Below are positions 1 through 11,300 of a DNA stretch of 64,000 bases, in pieces. Numbering within the stretch: the first letter of the stretch is position 1; each line of letters opens with the position of its first letter. Under the pieces are notes generated by a model, which did no database searches, was not told the DNA's origin, and saw only the letters and a program-made list of their open reading frames with translations. The DNA is from Motacilla alba alba (Eukaryota; Chordata; Aves; Passeriformes; Motacillidae): the NCBI RefSeq assembly GCF_015832195.1, contig NC_052032.1, positions 6,702,618-6,766,617 on the forward strand, in the 5' to 3' direction. The translations under genes were made by a program, and so were the position numbers.

Positions 1-3000
1 TCTCATGAAGAATGGAGTGGGTCTGCAGCTTTTAAAAGGATAAACAATAGCCTGGCAAACAAACACTTCCATGGCATCTTGTTTTCATACAGAGCCCGCA
101 ACTCTCATGGGCTGCAAAGGACTAAAAATCAACAGCCTCTACCTGATCCAGCAGCTAGAAGAAGCAGTAAGTAACACAATTATTACAAGTAACCCAGTTT
201 CAAATACAGGCCAAGATTCCTGGGTTTTCATACTCTTTTTCCATTCCCAGTATTTCATACTCTATTGCAGCTTAAACAGGTGAGAGACTCCAGCTTCCTC
301 TCTCATCAGAATACCTCTTTCTTCTTACAAAGCATCTCTATTGATATTCGGTCTTAAATAAGAGGGGGGAAAATCTTTTATATTTGAGACCCAATGTCCC
401 TTTGTTCTGCTTGAGGTCTGGCTTTCAAAACATTTCCTTATATTTGGATAACACAGCCTCATACGTGGGATTCCAGAGAGCTGCCAGAGCTACTCATGTC
501 TTCTCTCCTACCTCTCAAATATGACAGCTCAACTCTATTGATGCTCTTGCTGACTGGCTTTTGGGTCCTAAGGCCCTGCTCACTTAGTTGCAGGCTTGAA
601 TTTCCCTGTAGCTGTCTCAGATAAGCTAATGAAGTCAGTGCAGGCATGAGGCACTCTTGATTTAGACACAACTGAATTCGAAATGATTTTCATGCTTCAG
701 GGCATAAACAGCTCCTACCTCATGGAATTATAAAGCATATTTTCCCCTGGACAGGTTATTCCACAACTGACCATTGAGTGTTTCTCCTGCAGCAGCTGAT
801 GTTGGCTGCTGTCTGAGACAGATGGAAAACTGGAAGGACTATGACCTGACCCACTAAGGTAAATGTGTACTTTGTGGTGCCAAATGGCCTCTGGATGGGG
901 AACAGAGAAGGATCACTTTGCTTTTTCCAAGTGTGTTGTGGAGTTTTGTGAATGACTGCGAGGGCAGTAAGGCCCTGTCCTGTGGTGCAGGCTGCCATTT
1001 ACAGCTGAACAAAGTGATAGCAAAATGGCACAGGAGCACTGAGCGTGTAAATCACCCTGCTTGGTGCAAAGCAGGGGCAGGGATTGATGGATTCAGAGCA
1101 AATTTTTGTAGAAGCTGCAGAATATAATAGAAATTCTATTATTTCTAGGAGGCCTTATACCAGAAGACATTTCTGTAGCTGTATATCCCATAGGAGGGCT
1201 CTAAGTCCTCTGTAATGGGAATTTTGTGTTTGGCAGATTTTCTCAGATTTTGGAAGGATGAAGCACACAGCAGGATTTCTGCTCTCACTTGTAATTAGTC
1301 CTGCAAGGAGGAAGCAGAACACTCCTGAACTTGACTCTCTTGTCCAGGGGATAATTTGGTAAGGACTCTGGAACAGGTGAAAAATCAGAGTGGGTGAGCT
1401 GTTTTTCCAGAATGGATCCTGCATAGAGCTATGCACTGAATTTCATCCAGATGAAACCTGGTCTTCAGTCTCTGCCCAAACTGCTTCTCATGGTTGACAC
1501 TCCTCCCTCTCAGTCTATTGTGGGTCTAATCCTACCAGCTCTCGCTTTACATCAGTTGCTTTGAATCATACACAGGCTGGTGAGAGGTGGTGCAGGTCTT
1601 TTAAAGAGCACCAGAAGGAACTCCTCACCTCATGCCAAGGTCTGATGCATGCGTGTCCCCACGGACCACATGTAGTTGACCCAGATGTAGAGGAACCACA
1701 CTCTCCCCTGTGGTGGCAGAGACAAGCTATGTCCTCTGACTATCCAGACTGTCTGTGCCCAGCTTTGAACAGTGAGGGGGTAGAAAATCCAGCCCTAATG
1801 CAGTCCTGAGCCAGACTTGCAGAATTCCAGAGCTGGCTCTGGCACACTGCTGGGCACAGGTGGAGAAGCCAGGAGCTCGTGGGCACAGCAGTGTACACAC
1901 CTGGTAATGAATGTACATTGTCTTTCATTTGTTTACTTTGGCCTTTTGATGGGCACAACAGTTTGCATTAATTTTTTCTTTAATTGCTGCATCTATTCCC
2001 TTGGCCTTGGTCGTTGCCTTGGAGATGCACAGGAGACCTTCGGAGAACTGCTTATTACAGCAGCAGGTGTGGATAGTGCTGACCTGGACAAACCTGCGTG
2101 AGTCACCTGCTGATGGAGGGGGTTGTAGGTGTCTGCATGAGTCACTGAAAGTGAGGGGATCCCACATTCCCGATCTCCCGAAGGGAAATGTCAATGCCTT
2201 TGTGTGCCTTCCTGCCACCGTGCACCTGTAGCTGCTCCTATGGAGGACACTGAGGTTTGCACGGGCAGGAAGCAGGTTAGAGGAGCTGTTTGTATGTGTG
2301 TGTACTTGTCTGCCCAATGGAGAAAGAAAGAATTAAGTGGACCAGACTAATGCCAGCGAGCTGATGAGAGCGGGAGTTTGGGAATGTTGGGAAGGAGGGT
2401 TGGGCTCTTGTAGGGAGAGAACTGGAGGGCATTGGCCTCCTGTCTGTGGACAGGCAAAACATTTCTAGAGAGATGAGATGAGACACCAAAGGGGCAGGAG
2501 TGCTGTAATACTTTGATATGCAGGAAAGGACAACCAGGTGATGGTTTTCAGCAGTGCTGTGCACCTCTTGGTACCTCAGTGCCTGGCAACTTCAACAGCA
2601 GTGCAGATCAACTGCAGGAACATCCCATATGGTCCAGAAAGCTGTTCACGCGTTTCTTCCCTCTGCATTACTCTTGATGACTGTTTGAGATCAGCCCCAT
2701 CTCCCATGAGCAGTGATCCAGCTGCTCGGCCTTACGCTGTTCCTGTAACATGGAGAGAGGTGGAACTGTTCCTCCTGAGGCATTGCCTGCTCTGGGAAAT
2801 GTGCTGCAAAATTCCTCTAAAGCCACCTTCCCTTCATGGGCAAGGGCATGTGGGGTGACAGCATATGACAGGTGACCCATGAGCTAAAGAGTGCATTTGC
2901 ATGAGACCAGCAATTGCCCAGGTGTTTGTCCCACAGATATAAATATATATATATAGATATAAATATATATATGTGTGTGTGTGTGTGTGCACAATTTTTC

Positions 3001-3720
3001 TGAACTGCTGGACAGTCCCTAAGAAATAAATGCATGTGTCTACCTGCAGTCTGGCCTTCTGTCACCAAATGTCACACTGACAGACACCTGTGTGTCTGAC
3101 AGGGAAGGAGAATTAGCAAGAGGCTGCTCTGTTCTTGGGTGCAAGGAGACCACATCTCCAAAGCTATAAAAGGTCCACTGGGCAGAGGAACTGCAATTTG
3201 CAGTAACTTTTACAACACTCTCTTTAGTGCCAATTTCTTGCCAGTGCTGCTGCTGCTCAGGTTGTGTTGACCCGGAGCTCTTTTTGTCTGAAGCAGAGAC
3301 TGTGTTTGCCGGTGAGGCTGTTGGCATTTTATGGCTCTGTAGAGTGTTTTGGGAGAGGAGTGACTGCCTTGCTCTACTGCATTCATTTCCATCATCCTTG
3401 ACGACAGAACAAATTAAAAGATATTTCTGGACTGAAGTCCTTCCAAGGGGCAGCTCCTCCAGGATGCCTTTGAACCTGCTGCCCATGAAACCACGGGGGA
3501 ACAGCAGGCAGCCCTCAGTAGTGTTTTCTGGTCCCTCTCAGGCTGGACAGGAATCCTCATGAGCCTCTCATCACCCCATGCTGTTGCCATTGCCCTATGG
3601 CTCTGGGGTCATAAAAATGTGAGGGAAAAATTCCCAGTATCCCCTCGGAGACATCATCCCTGGCACAGAGGGTTCAGGCTGGGGTGGTTGTGGCGATGAA
3701 CCCTGCAGTGATGACCCTTG
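1..3720. other. Intergenic DNA upstream of PRRC2B
   Basis: I recognise no gene here. The open frames on both strands are short, overlap each other and resemble no family I know. The frame open at the left edge (bases 1-175, 57 codons) could be the tail of an upstream gene, but a run that long is also plausible by chance. The only structured element is a TA/TG microsatellite near 2.94-2.99 kb. Confidence 0.6.
2938..2989. repeat. (TA)n/(TG)n compound microsatellite
   Basis: Two interrupted TA runs are followed by about eight TG dinucleotides. This is seen directly in the sequence and lies in the intergenic region upstream of PRRC2B. Confidence 0.9.
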
Positions 3721-3805
3721 CCTCATAAGAGAGATGCTCCAGTCCCCCAATCCTCCTTGTTGTCCTGCTCTGGACCCACTGCAGTGGCTCGGTGTCTCTC
3801 TGAGG
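3721..3805 (-). mobile_element. CR1 LINE fragment (internal 3' part)
   Basis: The stretch beginning CCTCATAAGAGAGATGCTCC is characteristic of the antisense of avian CR1 3' regions, so the element's sense strand is minus. It is a short fragment, and a second CR1 3' end begins immediately after it. It may be the remainder of an older CR1 interrupted or abutted by the next one. Identification is from remembered CR1 sequence and not from a library search. Confidence 0.75.
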
Positions 3806-3811
3806 GGAGCT

Positions 3812-4250
3812 GACAGAATCTCAGATTAACTGAGGTTCAAGGGACCTCTGGAGATCAGTGCAGGGTCACCTGGAGCAGGTGACACGGGAACATGCTCAGG
3901 TGGGTTTGGAATGTTTCCAGAGAGGGAGACTCCATCCCCTTCCTGGGCACCTGTTCCAGAGCTCTGCCACCCTCAACCTAAAGAACTTCTCTCTCATGTT
4001 GAGGGGAAACTTTTTGAGTTTTAGTTTAGAGGCCATTGCTCCTCATCCTGTCACTACTGTAAGAGAGCTTGGCACCATCCACGGACACGTCGGGGAGATA
4101 TCGACATGGATTGCTGAGATCCCCTCTCAGCCTTCCCTTCTCCAGACTGACCCGGCCCAGCTCCCGCAGTGTCTCCTCATCAGAGAGCGGCTCCAGCCCC
4201 AAATCCGGGGTGCCCCCGCAGGACCCTCTCCGGCCGCTCCTCGTCCCCCT
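3812..4250 (-). mobile_element. CR1 LINE 3' end running into the PRRC2B CpG island
   Basis: Starting with the CAGAATC terminal motif, the + strand follows the antisense of avian CR1 in order. It shows AGGGACCTCTGGAGATCA, GAGGGAGACTCCATCCCC, a CTCATGTTGAGG block, and GAGATCCCCTCTCAGCC followed by TCTCCAGACTGA. The sense strand is therefore minus. The similarity fades around 4.20-4.25 kb, where the sequence becomes CpG-dense. The element is 5'-truncated, as is usual for CR1, and its distal part is now part of the PRRC2B promoter island. Confidence 0.85.
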
Positions 4251-5300
4251 GAGGGAGCTGCCCCTCAGCGCCGCCCCCGCGCTGCCGGCGGCGCCCTGCA
4301 GGTGGCGCTGCGCGGCGGGGCCGGGCCGGCACGGGAGGAGGGGGAGGAGGAGGAGGCAGCGAGTGCCCGGATCGGCCGCAGCCGCCGCCGCCGCCCCGCG
4401 CAATCCGCCGCCATCCGCCGCGCCCCGCGCCCATCGTCCCTCCGCACCCGGCTCCGCAGGCACCCCCGGCTCCCCGCCACCACCACAGGTGGGTATCGGG
4501 GGCCGGCGGCGGCGGCGGCCGCGGATATTCGGGGCGGTGAGTGGGGCCGGGGGGGAGGAGGAAGGGGAGGGAGAGGGAAGGTGGGACGAGGCAGCGCTAA
4601 AATGGAGCCGGAGCCAGCGGCTGCGGCACCCCGCGGCCTCCCCGCTCGGGCGGGTCCCCCGGGCGGGTTGGGGGGAGACTCGCCCCGGTTTCTCGCTGCT
4701 GTAGCCGCCGGTGTTTATTGTGCGGACCGCCCCCCTTCTCCCTGCGGGGACGGGGCCGCCGCGGGGCCTGGCCGGGCCCATCCCCGGTGGCGCTGGCGGG
4801 GCCGCCCGGGCTCGGGGCCCCTTGTCCGGGCTCCGGCCCCCGGGCCGAGCCGCCCCCGCCGCGCTGCGCTCCCCGGAGGCTGCAGCCGGGCCGGGGGGCT
4901 CCCCGCCGCAAAGGCAGGTTGTTTTTTTTTTTTTTTTCGTCGTCTGGAGTGTGACACAAAGATATTTTTGTCGCGCCGTGTGTGTGTGTGTGCGTCTCAG
5001 CAAAACAAGGGGGGGTGGCATCCAGAAGGCTCGGCCGGTTTGTTATTGTGCGGGAGCTACAAAAGGGCCGCTGAGGCCGAAATGCGGCTGGGGCGGGGGG
5101 GAGCGAGGATGGAGTTTGTGCTCTGGGCGAGCTCGTTTGGTAGGTTTGGAAAGATGTTTTAGGGCTTTTTTTTTTTTTTTTTTTTTTTTTAAGAAGGAGT
5201 TTCTAATTTCTGTGTGGGAGCAGCTGTGCTGCAAGCTGGGGAAACCCTAATGCGGGTCCTGGGACACGTGCTGAGCATTTTCTCCGGGGGGGGGGTGATT
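4190..5300 (+). promoter_or_regulatory. PRRC2B: CpG island / PRRC2B promoter region
   Basis: This is the only strongly CpG- and GC-rich stretch in the first 50 kb, and it surrounds the predicted non-coding first exon. It contains GCC and GGC triplet runs (about 4375-4397 and 4501-4523), GC boxes, long G runs near 5.09 and 5.29 kb, and T homopolymers at 4921-4937 and 5167-5190. No TATA box is evident, as expected of a housekeeping CpG-island promoter. The exact start site cannot be read from sequence. The long stop-free frames across it are by-products of GC-rich composition. Confidence 0.8.
4290..4488 (+). other. PRRC2B: PRRC2B non-coding exon 1 (5' UTR), start approximate
   Basis: A GC-rich stretch ends in CACCACCACAG followed by the donor GTGGGT at 4489. 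Vertebrate PRRC2B begins with a non-coding exon in a CpG island, and the initiator codon lies in the next exon at 17749, which fits. No ATG occurs in this stretch. The 5' boundary is my estimate because the transcription start is unknown. Confidence 0.6.
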
Positions 5301-8300
5301 TTAGTCGTGTTGGTTGTGAATTTAGAGGGTTTTTTCTCTACAAAAAACCCCCATATCTCCAAATTTAAAGCTGCCGTAAGGGGTTTGAATGAGCTGGAAT
5401 TTGTGGGGTTTATTAGGAAAGTTATTTTGTTTGGTTTCTATCTTCTGGGTGTGCAAATGGTGAGATACACATTGAGTATTTACTCATCGTATAAACGTTC
5501 ATATATTGATGTTACTGGTGTTTGGGGTGATAAGGTATAGTAAACATAAACGTTTAGGGATTTAGTAGTTTTGTTTCTTTTTAAGAACAGGTATAAAGTG
5601 GAAGCACATTGCAGTGTCTGCATCATCTCCTAGGGGGGAAGGCATCCCACCCCTTCTAGCACTGAATCCAGGTTTATCGTGGAAGTTCTGGTTTTGTTAA
5701 GCCTTGTCTTACAGGTTCACTTGACACCTCCACTGGAATGGGCTCTTCCATGATGGATAAATAGCTGGTCCGTGTCTTGGAGAGCCCAAGTCTGGAGAAT
5801 CAACTCCTGATGAGTAGGTTTCTCGGATATAAACTGGCCAGGACATTATTTTTGTGCTTGCCTTTTCCATGCTCAGTGGTCACTGAGATAGTGAAACCCC
5901 AGTGTTCCAAAAACTAGTGCACTGAGCCAGAGACAGGGAGTAAAGTCACCTGGAAGAGATGGTAAGGCCATATTGTGAAAGTGGAATTTAAAGAGAGGAT
6001 GGAAAATGATGTTTTCAGGCTGATTTCTGACTGAATATAAGAAATACTTATATGCATTTTTCACTCCCAGTGAAGCATTGTAAATGAGCCCAGGTTTTAT
6101 CAGGAGCTCGTCTGTGGTCCATGAGATCTTTGTGGGCTCATCATGGGTGATGCTGTTTCTTTTTGGTCTCTGGCTTAAGAAGTTTCTTCTAGTTAGCAGA
6201 ATACTTTGGGGTTACAGTAAACAATCCATAATATTTTTCTTGTTAAAATTTAAAAGTTCAGATAAAAATAATACTCAGAAAAATTGCAGGTACTGTTTGG
6301 AGTTGCTGCTTTGTTGGTTTTACAAGCCGGTGTGAGTACATCTGCTGTTAGTTGTGTTTTGAGTTTGTGCTTAATTTGTTGAGTGCCTTGAGTACAAGTG
6401 GATTCCTTTTTTTATTTATTAGTCTGATATGCCTTTCTGCATGGTTGAGTAAACTAGGTATCACACATTTGAGGATGCTTTCAGCAGTTTTCACTGTTAA
6501 GAAAACAAATTCTTACATTATTTTACAGATACCTTTCTTAAAAAAATAAAGATAAATTAAACCACGTGTTTGGTATGGGTTTCCAAATTTGTCATTATAT
6601 AGTGCCTTGCTGCCTTGTTTTTTCTAAATTCGGAGATTTTTTTCTTTGGTCTTACAGTGCATTTTTTGGATGCACTCTGAGCTTTTTTTTCTTTTTTCTG
6701 TGTGTGCATGAGATCTTAAAAGGGCAGCTCAGCCAGCTGGCTGAAACTGGAAAAGTGAGTAAATAGTCCACAAAGATGCTGGAAGGGACATACAGGCTTT
6801 AAAAGTATTTTTGTTTCAGTGAGTAATAGCGCTAAATATTTTGTATTAAAGTTATTTCACTTTATAGTGACATCTTAATAAAACCTTTTAATAAAGCTTT
6901 GTGTAAAGCCTGACTTCAAAGGCGAATTTATTTGAACAACCTCCTAAAGGCAGTGGTGGCATTAGGGGCTGTGTTTGTGTGACTGCCTGGGTGATGGCAC
7001 AGGACAGACAGCGCTCAGGGCCCGTGTGTGGCCTCCTCCTGCTGGGGTCACACCTGAGGTGTGGCTGAGGAGAACGAGGACCCTGAGCTGCGCTCAGGTG
7101 TGAGGTGATCCAGGTCACAGTTACCTGCCTGTTCAAGAGTGCTTCTTGCTCAAGGCCTTCATTGTGCTTACCTGAGTAATTGAAAGTATTTAAGAGCAAG
7201 CCGGGCTAGGTTTAAGTGCTGTTGAAAATAATAATTGAAAATAATAGTAAACTTTTTGGTTTTTGTTTGTTTTTTTTTTCTTTTATGATGGTAGTCTACA
7301 AAGAGATTTTGCTCTTGTGGTGTTTCCACTTAAAATTGTGTATTTCCATGTTGGAGGGATAAAAGCAGTATGAGCAGGAGAAACTTAGTGATAGGGGATG
7401 GTTACTTTAGGAGAGGGTTTATTCCAAGGGCTGGACCTCTCTGGTTCCCTGTTTCTTTTTACTAGATTCCTCATTTCTTCTGCAACTTGGCACTGAGCTG
7501 TTGTCTCAGTATCAGACTTTGCTCTTAAGCTGATCCTGCCTTGTTAAGTGGGTTTTGTTTTTCCTGTGTCACTGACTCATTCTCCTAATTGGTTGATAAT
7601 TTCAGAGCTCCTTATCACTAATTTCTCACTTGGAGCAGAAGAAACAGAACGGTGGTTCTGTCAGGTACCAGACAATGAGGTGAGAGCGCAGAGAACAGGT
7701 AAAGGCTGGGGAGCTGCAGCTCTCTGCATCACAGAATAGCCCTTTCTAACTTCTGAAATTTAGTGACTTTGTTACCGCCTCTGAGGGTGGGTTTTGCACA
7801 CATCTGGGTTGGTTAAAGAGTTTTTCCTTCCCCCAGAAGGACAAAATAGGGCTAAAGCAGGACATTGCATTATATTCAGCCTCACAGAAACATTTATTGG
7901 GCTCATGTTCTATTAGTAAGTTGTACTAGAATTCAGGATGTTCCCTGCATGCACGTGTACTTCTTGTGCAAAAGTAACAGAGCAGTTGGAGCTTAGGAGC
8001 TGTTTATTTCAGAGCAAAGCTGTTCAGATACTGATCTGTATAGCTGTTAAATCCTGATTTTTTTTTTTTTTTTATCTGTGAGCATTTGGACAATAACCCA
8101 AGTGGACTGGAGGCTGCTTTAGTAGCCTTGTGTTGTTCTATAATTGCTTGTGGCACTGTTGGTTGTGAAGCTGCTTGTGCTGCCGGGCTGTGGGGTATGT
8201 GGGGACAGAAGGTGTTAAAAGGTGTATATGCGGCTCTGCAGGGGGTTATTTAACTTACAGCCAAAATACAATGTCTGTGGTTTGATTCCAACACTTAAAT

Positions 8301-11300
8301 TTTCAGGAGAGTGTTTGTGGGCTGGGAGGGGTGAGAAGGGGTGGAAGTGGGGGGTGAGCTCACTGTTCCATCTTTAGGAGACTGCAGGTATTAATTTGTG
8401 GGGGACTGATGACAAGTCATACCTTGGGTGAAAGGGAAGAGATAATGACCAGGTTTGAAATGGGCAGCTGAGCCAGGCTGAAGTGTGAAGAAATACGGGA
8501 AAAATAACAGGGAAGAAAGCGAGGACTTGCTAACAACCCTCCTGGGTCTGGCCAAGAGGCCCACTCTGTTGGGCTGTGGTATCTCAGATATCTGCCAGGC
8601 TTCAATTAGCTGTTGGGAGCACCCTCAATAGCCTTCGGATTTCGGGTGGGTAGCACTTAAGAGGAGTAAACGACCGAGTATTTGCGCAGCTGACACCCTT
8701 ACTGAAGAGGTTTGGTGGAGGAATCCTTCCCAGGTAGCCATTGAGAGGTTTAGATGGGAATTGTAGTGATGGTGCTCCAAGGAGTGAATAGAGACAGATT
8801 TGAAGAGCTTGCACTGGGACTCTCCCTCCCCCAGGCACTTACTGTGTGGGAATATAGTGATTTTTTTGGAAGAGTTCTGCTGCGGGGTGAGTTCTTCAGC
8901 TCTTCCTACCTGTATGTGGGCTGAGAGGCTGCACAAAAGCCTCGAGTGATCTTGTTCAGAGTTGGGAGTGGGCTGTGAGGCAGGCAGGGGAGTAGGGACA
9001 TGCTCAAGAGATGCTCCTTCTTTGACTACAATAATAACTATGGTGTTATCTTTTATTGAAATAAACCAAGCTTCAAGAACCGTCATTCAGAACCAGATTC
9101 ATGTGATCTTGAGTGTTAGTGTTCTGCATCTGAGCTAAGTGTTGCCTCTAATGGTGCCTGTGATCCTATTGCAGTGAAAGCAGTGTATGGGGTTGTTAGT
9201 TCAGGAGGTGTTCGCAGCATTCCCCATCCCAGCATGCAAGGACCTGCTCCTCCCAGAACTTATCTGGAGCAGGGCTTCATGCTGCTGCTGGCCCCACAGC
9301 GTCAGGCAGGCAGTGTGATTCAGAGGGTGCTTTTCAGCCCCAGAAAGTGGGAGATGAAGGCTCTATTTCTTGCTCTGCCACTTAGCATAGCTGCAGAGTT
9401 CTGCGGTGTAGTTTTCCTATCTGGAAAATAGAAGTGATGACGCTTACACACCTTGTCAGTTATGCACTGCAAATATCTATGTAAATGAAAGCATCTGTGA
9501 AATGTTTTCACTTCCTGTCTGGCTCGGAGTAGTCCAGATGTCCTGGGCAGAGTCCGAGTTGCTTGGCTCTCTGGAAAACCTAAAGAAGCTTCTTTCTTCA
9601 GAGTACTGAATCACAGCACATATAAGGTGCTTTCTTACCACTTTGTACCTGTGTCCCTTTCCCATCACGTTTTTCTTAACATCCTTGGCACTCATTTGTG
9701 CAAATGGCTCCCATGAATAGGCTTCCTGTAAGGAGAATTGCTGTGCAATGCTGCATTGCCTTTGTGCTGATCAGATTGGGGAACCTGGAGGAAGACTTCC
9801 TTGGAAGCTTCAGCCTCTGCAGTGTTTATGAACTGCAGGCTTGTCCGGACTGCTTGTCATCTTATTAATGGCTTGAACCAGCTGCATCAGTCTTGATGGC
9901 TGTGGGAATTGGGAGAAATCTGATAGGGAAAGAGCTGTTCAGCTCTTGCCAGGGCAGCTTTGTACCCTGCAGCATGGACCTGCCAGGGGAGCTCCCAGCA
10001 GTGCCTTGGGGAGGAGCAAGGCCGGAGGGATCTGCTCAGCAGGGGTGTAAAGGAACCTCTCCCTTGCTTGTGCAGCGAGGGATTGACATTTGCTGCCTGC
10101 TGATCAATAGCATTGGGTTTTCTCTCTTCATAAAAAAAAAACTGTGCATAACCTGAGTGAGAGCTGAGGCCCTGAAGTCAGCAGACAACCTGAGAGAGTG
10201 GAGAGGTGTTGCCAAAGTCCAGATTTTGTTGTGAGGCTCATCAGGAACAGGGTAAACATCCACATCCCCATTCCAGTGTGATCCTTCCTGAGACTGCAGA
10301 GAAAACAGAGCAGCTTACTCAACAGCTGATGGCATTTGTGTGGAAAGAGCTGTTTCTGTTCCTGAAAAAAAGGACTGTTAACCCAAAGGACTGCCAGCTT
10401 TGCTCTGATTTCATCTCTCGGAGCTGTGACATCTCTGCTTTTCTCTCTGCTTGGTTGCAATAAAATTTATGTTCACTGCTGAATGATGGAGTAAGTTGCT
10501 GAGCTTGGGACCTGGTGAAGGAATTGTGAAATGCTTGACAGAGAAGCATTCTCCAGTGGCCAGTGGTGGCCTTGGATGGGTAGTGCTCTCCAAGATAAGC
10601 TACTTGCAGCACAGGTATTTCACCTACGCTGCTCTTGCTATGTCTCACCTGGTTATATGGGTGTCATGGCTGTGCTGACTTTTAAAAGTCTGTGTAGGCA
10701 GAAGTATCAGAACTAAGGGACTTTCATAACCTTTACATGCAGTGGTGTTTGTTTTTAGTGAGGGAAGAGTCTTTGCTTCCACCTGTCAGACCTGAGGTGT
10801 TGTGCAGTGCCTGAGAACAGTTTGTGCTTGTGTGGGTGCGTCCTGCCCTTGTGGGCTCCTCAGGAACAGTAGGCAGGATTGGTGCACTTTCTGTGCCACT
10901 GGACAGTCTTTTCCACTGGGAGGGAGTGTTCTGGACGTGGCAGGTGCTGCTGCAGTGCATTTCCTCCTCGTTTGACATTTTCTCTGGAGGTCTTGGCACG
11001 CAGGTTTGAGTGGCTGAAGCAGGCACCTGAGTTCTGGGACTTCTTGCTGTCTTAGTTGAGTAAGCTGTTCTCTGACTTGGACTGATAGTGCCAGTCCTGT
11101 TAGCCATCAGGAGATCCCCACCAGCTACTCACAGTCTCTTATTGTTGCTCAGATACTTAAATGCTCAATTTACCTTACAATTCAGCTGAATGTTACCAGG
11201 AGCTTTCTCAACAAGTTTTGCCAACAGAGCATTATGCCAGGTATTTCTTTGGTATTTGGATTTAAATTGCTTGCTTGTGATCAGCCTCCCTGTTTTGGTG

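Noticed and set aside
1..175. Frame open at the left window edge, possibly the C-terminus of an upstream gene
   Set aside because: 57 codons without a stop is not rare by chance, and the residues match no protein I recognise. An acceptor-like TTTTCATACAG and donor-like GTAAGT nearby are not enough.
3040..3486. 148-codon minus-strand frame upstream of PRRC2B
   Set aside because: No recognisable protein, overlapped by competing frames on the other strand, and no CpG island or splice context.
3858..5162. Long open frames on both strands (434 codons on +, 331 codons on -) across the first CpG island
   Set aside because: Stop codons are rare in GC-rich DNA. The frames overlap each other, one begins within a CR1, and the translations are low-complexity Pro/Ala/Arg/Gly with no family resemblance.
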